DNA from: Enterococcus moraviensis ATCC BAA-383
GTDB lineage: Bacteria > Bacillota > Bacilli > Lactobacillales > Enterococcaceae
Reading direction: 5' to 3'
DNA length: 64,000 nt
NCBI RefSeq assembly: GCF_000407445.1
Contig: NZ_ASWB01000001.1
Coordinates: 186,001-250,000, forward strand
Shown: positions 7,228 through 15,433 of the stretch, piece by piece
Layout: each line of letters begins with the position of its first letter
Numbering within the stretch: the first letter of the stretch is position 1
The notes under the pieces: generated by a model
The model's input: only the letters and a program-made list of their open reading frames with translations
What the model was told of the DNA's origin: nothing
Databases searched by the model: none
Program-made: the position numbers and the translations under genes

Positions 7228-7989
7228 TTACATAAATAATTTAAAAACAATTGCGATGCCAATGCCAATTGATCCAGCCACAAAAATCGCTTCAGTTGCT
7301 CGAGCGGTACCACTTAATAAATGACCTGCCAAAATATCTCTAAAGGAATTTGTAATCGCAACTCCAGGGACTAAAGGCATGACAGCCCCAATGATAATAT
7401 TATCGATATTTCCAGCTAGGTGGAATTTTACTGCAAAATAGGCTAACAGACCAATTGTAAACGCAGCAAGAAAATCATCTAAAAACTTAATATTTAACCA
7501 TTCTTTAGTAAAATAAGCTACGCTATACCCAATCATTCCAATAAAAAAAGTTGCCCAAAAGTCTTGCCAAACTCCTCCAAAAATATACATCAATGTACAA
7601 CTAACGACCCCAGCCGCTATAATCTGTAAAGGAATAGAATAGGTAGGCGCTTCATGGTTGATATTTTTGAGTTTCTCATTTAGCTCTGTTAAAGTTATTT
7701 CTTTCTCAGCAAATTTTCGTGAAAGACTATTCACAATTGCGACCTTTTCTAGGTTGATACTTCGTTCTGTAACATTTTCTAATTGCGTATAATTACTAGA
7801 ACGAAAGCCCATAAAAAGTCCTGTTGCTGTAACATAACTGACACTTTCTTTTTGTCCAGCATTTTCAGCGATTCGGTTCATTGTATCTTCAACACGATAA
7901 ACCTCAGAGCCACTTTCAGTCATGATTTTACCGGCCATTAAACAAGTATCTAAAATAAGCTGTATTGTTGATTGTTTCATTTTATCCAT
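7228..7989 (-). CDS. threonine/serine exporter, large subunit (ThrE / YjjP type)
   Basis: The 253-residue protein has a soluble N-terminal domain (LILDTCLMAGKIMTESGSEV, with the conserved E-V-Y-R) followed by about five membrane helices containing GAVMPLVPGVAITNSFRDIL. This is the N-terminal half of the ThrE exporter family (PF06738). The ATG at 7989 is preceded by GAGGAG with 8-base spacing, better than the internal ATG at 7980. It pairs with the adjacent downstream gene to make a complete transporter. Confidence 0.87.
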   Translation of the reverse strand: MDKMKQSTIQLILDTCLMAGKIMTESGSEVYRVEDTMNRIAENAGQKESVSYVTATGLFMGFRSSNYTQLENVTERSINLEKVAIVNSLSRKFAEKEITLTELNEKLKNINHEAPTYSIPLQIIAAGVVSCTLMYIFGGVWQDFWATFFIGMIGYSVAYFTKEWLNIKFLDDFLAAFTIGLLAYFAVKFHLAGNIDNIIIGAVMPLVPGVAITNSFRDILAGHLLSGTARATEAIFVAGSIGIGIAIVFKLFM

Positions 7990-8169
7990 AGAAAAAACTC
8001 CTCATCGTAAACTGTACAATAAACTCAGTGTATCATTTTTTTTAATTGTTTGAAATGGATACAACACCTTAATACTGAAAATGTTCAACCAACGATATTT
8101 AGATTCTCCTTAGAATTATAAAGAAACACTAAAAAATTGTAGGAAATTTCACAGATACTAAAAAGTTCC

Positions 8170-8198
8170 TTGCTTTTTCTAATCAAAAGTCCTATTCT
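8170..8198 (+). promoter_or_regulatory. promoter of the 62-residue membrane protein gene
   Basis: The -35 TTGCTT (8170-8175) and -10 TATTCT (8193-8198) have 17-base spacing, about 30 bases before the start codon. Confidence 0.55.
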
Positions 8199-8230
8199 TA
8201 TAGATAACAAACCAAAGGGGTCTAGATATT

Positions 8231-8419
8231 ATGGATAAGCAATGGTCACTTTATTCAGTAAGCAGTCTGATTTTACTTGTATTGTTAAAAAGAACGTTTG
8301 ATCAAGGACATTTAGGATTAAGTGCAATTTTACTTTTTCTCTTACTGATTCAAGTGACAGGAACCATTATCTGTGTTCATCAAAAAAGACATAAAAAAGA
8401 AATCCCATCTTCGAAATAA
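8231..8419 (+). CDS. small membrane protein, 62 residues
   Basis: Two hydrophobic helices (about residues 8-20 and 29-48) are followed by a basic tail HQKRHKKEIPSSK. The ribosome site is AAAGGGG before ATG. The last codons form the left arm of a terminator hairpin (8400-8437), so the gene is a single short transcript with its own promoter. I do not recognise a family. Confidence 0.65.
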   Translation: MDKQWSLYSVSSLILLVLLKRTFDQGHLGLSAILLFLLLIQVTGTIICVHQKRHKKEIPSSK

Positions 8420-8437
8420 GAAGTGGGATTTTTTTAT
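8400..8437 (+). terminator. terminator overlapping the end of the small membrane protein gene
   Basis: AAATCCCA pairs with TGGGATTT with inner CTT/AAG pairing across the stop codon, followed by seven T residues. Confidence 0.8.
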
Positions 8438-8444
8438 GCGTATT

Positions 8445-9218
8445 TTAGATCAGATCAAAGTGTTTTAAGGCGTGAACAATTCCACCTTCAGTATTTTTCT
8501 TAGTAATATAACTAGAGCGTTCTTTTAGCTCAGTTCGTGCGTTGCCCATTGCAATTTTATTATCACAAGCATCAAATAGAGCCAAATCGTTGATTCCATC
8601 GCCAAAAGCAAATGTTGGGACATCTGGTAATACTAATGTTTTGAACAAGTTCTGTACGCCAGTTCCTTTAGAAACACCTTTTCTGACTGTATCGATCGAA
8701 TAAGGGCCATTACGATAAAACGTCATTTCTGGGAAATGTTTTAAATAATGTTCATCACCATCTTCAGAAAGTACGAGCATCATATTTACAGTCTTATCTT
8801 GCAAAGTAGACTTATCGATGATAGGGGCTTCAGAATGGATAAAATCATAAGCTTTCGTAACGATTTCATTATGACCAGAACACCAAATTTGTTTATCGTT
8901 ATAATAAGAAATTTCGTGTCCTAGGCTTTTTACGTGTTCATACATTTTCAAACATTCTTCATAGCTAAATTCATCTGAATAGACTTTTTTTCCTTCCACT
9001 TGAATAAATTGGCCATTCATTACGATTGCAGAATCGATGCCACTGTCTTTCATAATATGCTCAATCTCTACAACGGTTCGACCAGTAGCGATCAATGGGA
9101 GAACATTGTTCGTTTTTAAAGCACTGATAGCCTGTGTTATTTCGGGTGTTATTTGTGACTTATCATTCAATAAAGTTCCATCTAAATCAAAAAAAGCAAC
9201 TGCTTGGATATTTTCCAT
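8445..9218 (-). CDS. Cof-type HAD-superfamily phosphatase
   Basis: The 257-residue protein has HAD motif I FFDLDGTLL (nucleophile Asp and acid/base Asp), motif II ATGR, motif III Lys near VRKGVSKG and motif IV FGDGINDLALF, with the large C2B cap insert of the Cof subfamily. Such enzymes remove phosphate from sugar phosphates, flavin mononucleotide or pyridoxal phosphate in the cytoplasm; the substrate cannot be predicted. The ribosome site AAAGGACG precedes ATG. It is a single gene. Confidence 0.9.
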   Translation of the reverse strand: MENIQAVAFFDLDGTLLNDKSQITPEITQAISALKTNNVLPLIATGRTVVEIEHIMKDSGIDSAIVMNGQFIQVEGKKVYSDEFSYEECLKMYEHVKSLGHEISYYNDKQIWCSGHNEIVTKAYDFIHSEAPIIDKSTLQDKTVNMMLVLSEDGDEHYLKHFPEMTFYRNGPYSIDTVRKGVSKGTGVQNLFKTLVLPDVPTFAFGDGINDLALFDACDNKIAMGNARTELKERSSYITKKNTEGGIVHALKHFDLI

Positions 9219-9299
9219 GAATTTTCAACGTCCTTTCATCCTTAATCTTATCAAAGATTGAAAAAAAGACAAAGCTTTTTTGAAGAAAGATAGAAGTTA

Positions 9300-9328
9300 T
9301 TGGAGCTGAGTGATTTTTAGAGTATAAT
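9300..9328 (+). promoter_or_regulatory. promoter of the LisR/LisK-like two-component operon
   Basis: The -35 TTGGAG (9300-9305), a 17-base spacer and the -10 TATAAT (9323-9328), 38 bases before the response-regulator start codon. Confidence 0.75.
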
Positions 9329-9366
9329 ATAAATGACGTAAACTTGAAGGAAGAGGCGAGTAGATA

Positions 9367-10086
9367 ATGAATGTATTAATGATAGAAGATAATGAATCAG
9401 TTTCAGAAATGATGCAAATGTTTTTCTTAAATGAGGGTTGGGATGCAACATTTAAATATGATGGTAAAGAAGGATTAGATGCGTTTTTAGAAAATCCAGA
9501 AAAGTGGGATATGATCACGCTAGATTTAAATCTACCAACAATGGATGGTATGGCTGTCTGTCGAGAGGTTCGAAAGATCTCAAATACAGTTCCAATCATC
9601 ATGTTGACGGCTAGAGATTCAGAAAGCGACCAGGTAATCGGTTTGGAGATGGGCGCAGACGATTATGTCACAAAACCGTTTAGCCCGCTAACTTTAATTG
9701 CACGAATAAAAGCTTTACATCGTCGTTCAGAAATTGGCGAACACACATCCGATGGGATTGAACGATCAGATGATCAGTTTGATGTTGAGACAAATCATTT
9801 TAGAATGAATACCAAAACAAGAGAAGCTTATTTAGATAATAAATTGATTGATGGTTTAACACCAAAAGAATTTGATTTACTTTATACATTAGCAAAAAAA
9901 CCAAGACAGGTATTTTCTCGCGAGCAATTATTAGAAATGGTTTGGGATTATCAATATTTTGGTGATGAACGTACAGTTGATGCACATATTAAAAAATTGC
10001 GTCAAAAAATTGAAAAAGTAGGACCACAAGTTATTCAAACAGTTTGGGGCGTAGGGTATAAATTTGATGATTCTGGAGTAGCATAG
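9367..10086 (+). CDS. OmpR-family response regulator, LisR/EtaR-like
   Basis: The 239-residue protein has a receiver domain with acidic pocket MIEDNE, phospho-acceptor Asp53 in TLDLNLPTMDG, conserved Thr in MLTARDSESD and Lys in YVTKPFSP. A winged-helix DNA-binding domain ends in DERTVDAHIKKLRQKI. The start MNVLMIEDNESV and the DSESDQVIGLEMGADDY stretch closely recall LisR of Listeria and EtaR of enterococci, which govern stress and cephalosporin/bile tolerance; that identity is from memory. The kinase gene follows with no gap. Confidence 0.88.
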   Translation: MNVLMIEDNESVSEMMQMFFLNEGWDATFKYDGKEGLDAFLENPEKWDMITLDLNLPTMDGMAVCREVRKISNTVPIIMLTARDSESDQVIGLEMGADDYVTKPFSPLTLIARIKALHRRSEIGEHTSDGIERSDDQFDVETNHFRMNTKTREAYLDNKLIDGLTPKEFDLLYTLAKKPRQVFSREQLLEMVWDYQYFGDERTVDAHIKKLRQKIEKVGPQVIQTVWGVGYKFDDSGVA

Positions 10087-11556
10087 ATGAAATATTTATA
10101 TCAACAATTACTAGCCTTTTGGGGTGTGATCATCTTAATTATTTTGATCGTAGGAACGTCATTCACTCAATTAACAAAAAAGACACTACAAGATACCAAT
10201 TATGAACAACTCAGAGGATATGCTATATCAGCATGGAAAACAAAAGATTCCATCAGTAGATTTCCGGGAATGACAGAACAGGATATTTGGAATTCGTCAT
10301 TTCGTTTATTCGAAGGTTTCTTAAGTTATCAAGATGTTCAATTCGTTTTTTATGATAGGAATATGCAAGTTCAATATCCATTAGACACTGAAAAAAAAAT
10401 AGATGATTCTGTAATCAAAGAAAACTGGACTGCATTGATGGAAGGACAAGAAGAATATGCTACGATCAATAAAGATATCTTCGGCCATAAGAATATGTCC
10501 TCTTACGTCATGCTTCCTGTTACTCAAACGAATGTCCAATCCAATGAAAATTCAATTATTGGTGCGTTGATCATTACACAACCTGCTAAAAATGTTTCAG
10601 ACAGTGTTGATGCAATCACAGCTAACTTATTTAAAGGATTTATTATTTCAAGTATAGTTGGACTGATTTTAAGCTATTTCTTTGCCAGTTTCCAGGTGAA
10701 ACGAATCAACCGCATGCGAAAAGCCACAAAAGAGATAACCAGTGGGAACTTCGATATCAAACTTGTTACACATGACAAAGATGAATTTGATGATCTAGCT
10801 GAAGATTTTAATAAAATGGCAGAATCACTAAAGGAATCAAGAGAAGAAATTGATCGGCAAGAAGAAAGACGACGTCAATTTATGGCGGATGCATCTCACG
10901 AGATGAGAACGCCTTTAACGACCATCAATGGCTTGTTGGAAGGATTACAGTATAATGCCATCCCAGAAGGCCAAAGAGAGAATGCAATCAAGCTGATGCA
11001 AAATGAAACCTCTCGTTTGATACGACTTGTTAATGAGAATTTGGATTATGAAAAAATAAGGACAAATCAAATTAGTATCGTCGTTAAGAAATTCGATGCA
11101 ACTGCAACACTAAAAGATATTCTTACTCAACTTGAAGGCAAAGCTGAATCAGCAAACGATAAACTGATTTTGGAAGCAGACGAAGGTATCGATGTTTACG
11201 CAGATTATGATCGCTTTGTTCAGATCATGGTAAATATTATTCAAAATGCCATTCAGTTTACTCACGATGGAGAGATACATGTCCATCTACAAAAAGGCTA
11301 TTTGGAAACGATCATAACCATTTCTGATACAGGAATCGGTATGACAGAAGAACAAGTACAGAATATTTGGGATCGTTATTATAAAGTAGATCCTTCTAGA
11401 AAAAATACAAAATATGGAGAATCTGGTTTAGGACTTTCAATCGTTCAACAACTGGTCCGCCTCCATAAAGGAAAAATCAGTGTAGAGAGTCAAGAGGGAA
11501 AAGGTACCAGCTTTACAATCTCATTTCCAGATGTAGAAATAGAAGATGATGCCTAA
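10087..11556 (+). CDS. sensor histidine kinase, LisK/EtaS-like
   Basis: The 489-residue protein has transmembrane helix 1 (about 12-25), an extracellular sensor (30-180), helix 2 (about 183-202) and a HAMP domain with DEFDDLAEDFNKMAESL. The dimerisation domain has His271 in DASHEMRTPLTT, and the ATPase domain has N box NIIQNAIQFT, G1 DTGIGM, F box and G2 GESGLGLSI. Its ATG directly abuts the regulator's TAG. It phosphorylates the upstream regulator; the signal is unknown. The transcript probably ends in the repeat hairpin at 11561-11603. Confidence 0.9.
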   Translation: MKYLYQQLLAFWGVIILIILIVGTSFTQLTKKTLQDTNYEQLRGYAISAWKTKDSISRFPGMTEQDIWNSSFRLFEGFLSYQDVQFVFYDRNMQVQYPLDTEKKIDDSVIKENWTALMEGQEEYATINKDIFGHKNMSSYVMLPVTQTNVQSNENSIIGALIITQPAKNVSDSVDAITANLFKGFIISSIVGLILSYFFASFQVKRINRMRKATKEITSGNFDIKLVTHDKDEFDDLAEDFNKMAESLKESREEIDRQEERRRQFMADASHEMRTPLTTINGLLEGLQYNAIPEGQRENAIKLMQNETSRLIRLVNENLDYEKIRTNQISIVVKKFDATATLKDILTQLEGKAESANDKLILEADEGIDVYADYDRFVQIMVNIIQNAIQFTHDGEIHVHLQKGYLETIITISDTGIGMTEEQVQNIWDRYYKVDPSRKNTKYGESGLGLSIVQQLVRLHKGKISVESQEGKGTSFTISFPDVEIEDDA

Positions 11557-11560
11557 CCAA

Positions 11561-11640
11561 AAGAGCCTGAAACATAACGGAAAAAGTTATGTTTCAGGCT
11601 CTTAGTATTCAAAAAGACGTTGGGAGCAGGTTCCAACATC
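11561..11640 (-). repeat. composite intergenic repeat, copy 3 (inverse orientation), with hairpins
   Basis: AAGAGCCTGAAACATAAC (11561-11578) pairs perfectly over 18 bp with 11586-11603 around a 7-base loop. Beyond it GACGTTGG (11616-11623) pairs with CCAACATC (11633-11640). Read on the minus strand, the order (GTTGG hairpin, GAATACTAAG, GCCTGAAACATAAC hairpin) matches the element at 25001-25086. It lies between convergent genes and can terminate both. Confidence 0.75.
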
Positions 11641-11646
11641 TTTTGT

Positions 11647-12198
11647 TTAAGCTGTTTTTATAATTTTGTCCATATATGGACTTTCTGCAATCTGAATATC
11701 ATTTGTCAAAACAAGAATCGCTTTTTTCTTTTCTTTTGCTATTTTCTGAAGTAATGGTAATAATTCTTGTCTTTGAGCAATTGAAAGCTTTTGAAAGATA
11801 TCATCGATAATGATAATATCTTTTTCAATGAGTAATAACTGGGTCAGCTGAAGTTTCACTTGTTCGAACGTCGTCAGTTGCTCTTTTGATTTATTCAAAA
11901 TACTAGAGGAAAGACCGATATAGTCAAAAAATTGATTTAGTAAGGCTTTTTTATCTTTTTCTTTAATTGAAGAACCGACAAATAGATTCTCTTTGATTGA
12001 AAGGTAAGGTAAAAAGGTATTCTCAGATAGAATAAAGCCTACAGCCATCGACTGTTTCAAGTCAAAGGTTTTATCAATAAGAAAATAAAAATCAGCCTGA
12101 ATACTGCTTTGGTCTTCTAAAACAACGGTCATATGTTGTTGTTGAAATAATTCATTAAAGCTTTTTTCGGTCCAATTTTGTGCCAAAGGAAAATTCAT
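11647..12198 (-). CDS. degenerate ABC-transporter ATPase-like protein lacking Walker A
   Basis: The 183-residue protein aligns by eye to a MacB/LolD-type ATPase but with eroded catalytic motifs. The expected Walker A region reads VVLEDQSSIQADFYF (no GK-S/T). The Q-loop region is GFILSENTFLPYLSIKENL with no Gln. The signature is replaced by LTTFEQVKLQL (residues 108-118). Walker B is IIIIDD rather than DE, and the H-loop reads LTND with Asn for His. The frame is intact, so this is not simple decay. It follows its permease partner 4 bases later. Hydrolysis seems impossible; a regulatory or structural role is inference. Confidence 0.7.
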   Translation of the reverse strand: MNFPLAQNWTEKSFNELFQQQHMTVVLEDQSSIQADFYFLIDKTFDLKQSMAVGFILSENTFLPYLSIKENLFVGSSIKEKDKKALLNQFFDYIGLSSSILNKSKEQLTTFEQVKLQLTQLLLIEKDIIIIDDIFQKLSIAQRQELLPLLQKIAKEKKKAILVLTNDIQIAESPYMDKIIKTA

Positions 12199-12202
12199 TT
12201 AC

Positions 12203-12913
12203 TCACGTCCTAAATACTTTTTTCGATTTTCTTGAAATAATAGAGGCTGAAGCTAAAGTGATTCCGGTTGTAAGAGAAATCATTAAAAGACAATTTTTTG
12301 AGAAGGCATTAAATATCGTTGAAACAGATAGACTGCTAATTCTCATAGATATAAAATGGGTATCAACAGCTGTGCTGATAGCTGCATTTGGTGTACTTTC
12401 TATTAGTACTTGGGAAGAGAAGAAAGGAACTTGTTTGATTCCCATGCCGCTTGCAAGTAAGGGTCTAGTCTTTAGCAAAAGATATTCATATGTATGCTGA
12501 CAGACGATAAGAAACACAGCTATCATAAGGATACCTAGTATCATTGGGATAAGAATTTCTAAAATGGTTTGCTTGATCACGAAGCGATTTGAAAATCCCA
12601 TGATACGCCATTTCATTATGTCTTGCTCTTTTATTTTTAAGGAGATAAAAATAACGAGTGTCATTAAAATGATCCACAATAATAAGCAAATGATATATAA
12701 CGATGAGTAGACTTGCATGATTTTTTGATAATTCGCATGATACTCCGTATTATTGATCATACTACTAACTTGACTATAAAACGCTCTTTCTATATCTTTA
12801 AGGTTTAAAATACTCGTCAATAGAAATAGAAAAAAAGAAGCGCAAATACCAATAGTAAATGAAATTTTTTTATGGTAAGAAACGCTAGCAAGAGCGTAGC
12901 GAATGCTTTTCAA
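12203..12913 (-). CDS. FtsX-like permease, short and divergent
   Basis: The 236-residue protein has four predicted helices: about 15-36, 75-92, 115-138 and, weakly, 205-225. This is the layout of MacB/FtsX permeases (one helix, an extracellular loop, then three), but the outer loop between helices 1 and 2 is only about 40 residues. The start is TTG at 12913 behind GAGGTGAT. KIKEQDIMKWRIMGFSNRFV resembles the coupling helix that contacts an ATPase. It pairs with the downstream ATPase-like protein and faces the two-component system. Confidence 0.7.
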   Translation of the reverse strand: MKSIRYALASVSYHKKISFTIGICASFFLFLLTSILNLKDIERAFYSQVSSMINNTEYHANYQKIMQVYSSLYIICLLLWIILMTLVIFISLKIKEQDIMKWRIMGFSNRFVIKQTILEILIPMILGILMIAVFLIVCQHTYEYLLLKTRPLLASGMGIKQVPFFSSQVLIESTPNAAISTAVDTHFISMRISSLSVSTIFNAFSKNCLLMISLTTGITLASASIISRKSKKVFRT

Positions 12914-12935
12914 ATCAGATCACCTCACTACATTA

Positions 12936-12967
12936 AGTATAAAAGAAGAATATGAATAAATTATGAA
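12936..12967 (-). promoter_or_regulatory. direct-repeat promoter region of the degenerate ABC operon
   Basis: On the minus strand TTCATA occurs at the complement of 12962-12967 and again at 12951-12956, exactly 11 bp apart. It is followed 9 bases later by a TATACT -10 (complement of 12936-12941). Such head-to-tail repeats with one-helical-turn spacing flanking -35 are typical for OmpR-family regulators. The adjacent LisR-like regulator is the obvious candidate, but this is inference. Confidence 0.45.
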
Positions 12968-12976
12968 TAAGATATA

Positions 12977-13007
12977 AAAAAGCTTGAGTAATTTACTCAA
13001 GCTTTCG
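12977..13007 (-). terminator. terminator after the lipoteichoic acid synthase gene
   Basis: AAAGCTTGAGT (12979-12989) pairs with ACTCAAGCTTT (12995-13005). On the minus strand it continues into a T run toward 12975. Confidence 0.8.
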
Positions 13008-13021
13008 TGATTATTTTATGC

Positions 13022-15139
13022 TTATTTACCAGATTTTAGATAATCTTGATAGGATTCAGTATGGTATTTATCAACGGTTGAAGTGTTATTGTTTTTACTG
13101 TATACACTTGTTGATTTTGACCCTTTATCACTTTCAATTTTTTCTAATTGTTTTAGTTGATCTTTATAATTATAATCATCTGGATTAACAGGATTTAGCC
13201 CACTGTTAGTATAGAAACGTAATAAGTCACCATTTGTAGTCTGGTCTGACATTTCAAGTTGTAAGTTTGCCTTGTCTTTCAAAGCCTGTGCTTCTTGTTT
13301 TTCTTGTTCAGTTGGTTCTTCTATCAAGCGACCAGTTGCTGTTTCATAAATACTAGAACCAAGCATTGTGTATTTAGGTGAAACATAATTTCCATTTCTA
13401 AACGCAACAAGTTGTTCATTTTCTTTAGAGAACAAGTCTTGTCCCATTTGAATGTAATTTTTTGTATCAACACCCAATAAATGTAATAGGGTAGGCAAGG
13501 CATCGATCTGACCACCATAAGTATGATTGATGCCGCCATTCGTTTGACCTGGAATATGAATCATATAAGGAACACGTTGCATGGTTGAATTGTCAAAGTC
13601 ATTCCAAGTTGATTTTGTTTTACCAAGTAATTCAGCTAAATTTTGGTTTCTAGAAGTCGAAACACCATAATGATCCCCATAAAGAACGATTACAGAATTA
13701 TCATATAATCCAGAAGCTTTTAAATAGTTGAAGAATTCTTCAACTGATTTATCAAGATAGTTTGCTGTGGCGAAATAACCATTGATTGTTTCATCAGATG
13801 TTTGAGCAATCGGGAATCCAGCTTCATCATTCGTAAATTGAGAGTATGGATAGTGGTTAGAAACAGCAATAAATTTAGAATAAAATGGTTGTTGTAAGTG
13901 TTCCAAGTATTGTGTTGATTGTTGGAAAAATGGTTTATCGTGTAAGCCATATTGGAACGAATTATCTTCATTAACGTCATAATAGTTAGCATCAAAGAAA
14001 TAGTTGTAACCCAAATGCTTGTATGTTTCATTACGGTTCCAGAAGTTTCCTGCATTTCCGTGGAAGACCGCACTTGTGTATCCAGCTTCTTGATCTAAAA
14101 TAGCAGGTGCTGCTTCAAAGGTATTTTTACCACCAACTTGCGTGAATAAAGAACCTTGATCTAAACCAAAAAGAGAGTTTTCAAACATTGTTTCAGCATC
14201 ACTTGTTTTTCCTTGTCCCACTTGGTGGAAGAAATTATCAAAGCTATACGTGCTATTGCTGTGATACAAGCTATTGATGAAAGGAGTTACTACATGTTCG
14301 ACACCTTTTTCATCTTTTAATTTGTAGTCAATCAAAAATTGTTGGAAACTTTCCAAATGAATATAGATAACATTTTTTCCTTTAGCCATTCCAAATGTAT
14401 CAGGGTTAGGAGCAGCATAATGATCTTTAACATAATCGGAGACGGCATCCATATCGTTTTCACTAGCTTCTGCACGGACTTGGTTTGTTTGATATGTTGT
14501 TACACCATCGTACACAGTGAACGCATTCAAACCTAAGAACTTAACAATATAATCACGAGAAAATTGACGACCAAGCAATTGTGGACGAGCAGTTTCAGCC
14601 AATGTTAGGTTTGCAACAAAGAATAAAGCAGATAACATACTGATTGAAACGGCAACACGAGCTCTAACTGGTCGTTCATCCATCTTGATTTTTTTAGTGA
14701 TCAATAAAATACCAACTATAATAAAATCAAGCCAGTAAATAATGTCATACGGTCTAAATAAACGTAGGGCACTTTCGCCAAGACCACTAGCGACTTTCCC
14801 TGCACCAAGCATGGTATTAACTGTTATAAAGTCAGTAAATTCTCTGTAGTAAACAACATTTGAGAATAACAGCAGTGACATCAAGAAGTAAATAACCATC
14901 ATGGTAATATAAGATGCTTTTTTTCTCCTAACATACAAGGCAATTGCTAATAAGAAAAATGTTGATGCAATTGGATTTATGAAGAGAATGAAATACTCTA
15001 AAGCATTCTCAATCCTCAAATGAAAATCGACGGTGTAAGCAAAAATGTTTTTCAGCCAAATTAGTACAGCGACAAACCCAAAAAGTCCAAGTCGGGTATC
15101 TAAAAATTTAGGCATATGTATTTTTTTTATAATATTCAA
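13022..15139 (-). CDS. ltaS: lipoteichoic acid synthase, LtaS type
   Basis: The 705-residue protein has five N-terminal helices (within residues 15-180) followed by an extracellular sulfatase-fold domain. It moves glycerol phosphate from phosphatidylglycerol onto the growing teichoic chain. The catalytic Thr312 is in GQGKTSDAE and a metal-binding Glu263 is in YIHLES. Further metal or substrate residues are in VIVLYGDHYG and SKFIAVSNHYPYS. The linker before the catalytic domain contains AEA near residue 223, where a signal-peptidase cut is possible as in staphylococcal LtaS. The C-terminal tail after residue 640 is Ser/Asn/Lys-rich. Single gene with its own promoter; enterococci usually carry two such paralogues. 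Confidence 0.92.
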   Translation of the reverse strand: MNIIKKIHMPKFLDTRLGLFGFVAVLIWLKNIFAYTVDFHLRIENALEYFILFINPIASTFFLLAIALYVRRKKASYITMMVIYFLMSLLLFSNVVYYREFTDFITVNTMLGAGKVASGLGESALRLFRPYDIIYWLDFIIVGILLITKKIKMDERPVRARVAVSISMLSALFFVANLTLAETARPQLLGRQFSRDYIVKFLGLNAFTVYDGVTTYQTNQVRAEASENDMDAVSDYVKDHYAAPNPDTFGMAKGKNVIYIHLESFQQFLIDYKLKDEKGVEHVVTPFINSLYHSNSTYSFDNFFHQVGQGKTSDAETMFENSLFGLDQGSLFTQVGGKNTFEAAPAILDQEAGYTSAVFHGNAGNFWNRNETYKHLGYNYFFDANYYDVNEDNSFQYGLHDKPFFQQSTQYLEHLQQPFYSKFIAVSNHYPYSQFTNDEAGFPIAQTSDETINGYFATANYLDKSVEEFFNYLKASGLYDNSVIVLYGDHYGVSTSRNQNLAELLGKTKSTWNDFDNSTMQRVPYMIHIPGQTNGGINHTYGGQIDALPTLLHLLGVDTKNYIQMGQDLFSKENEQLVAFRNGNYVSPKYTMLGSSIYETATGRLIEEPTEQEKQEAQALKDKANLQLEMSDQTTNGDLLRFYTNSGLNPVNPDDYNYKDQLKQLEKIESDKGSKSTSVYSKNNNTSTVDKYHTESYQDYLKSGK

Positions 15140-15218
15140 AGTTAACGTATCCTTTCCTAGGTCAAATCTAAAAGAAAGCTAATGAAAAAAATTCAAGAGC
15201 TTTCTGTATACTGTTCTA

Positions 15219-15247
15219 ATTCTACTCTGTCTACAATTCTATGTCAA
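15219..15247 (-). promoter_or_regulatory. ltaS promoter
   Basis: On the minus strand TTGACA (complement of 15242-15247) and TAGAAT (complement of 15219-15224) have 17-base spacing. The 5' leader before the start codon is about 75 bases and shows no obvious structure. Confidence 0.8.
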
Positions 15248-15433
15248 TTTAAATCAAGACAAACAGGGTAAAAGTTAACAAAATTTTACTTTTCTTAAAA
15301 CTTTAAAAATAGGGATTTCCTTAAAGCTAACGACAGTTGAATTATTTTTTGATATACTAACGAAGGATAAGAACAGAAGCAGTGAAATTGACTTAAAGTA
15401 GAAATCAAATGACGACAAAGGATGTAGCAATAA

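Noticed and set aside
12180-12500. plus-strand frame of 106 codons opposite the FtsX-like gene
   Set aside because: No ribosome site, and the minus-strand gene has membrane-protein composition and couples to its partner; this is a shadow frame.
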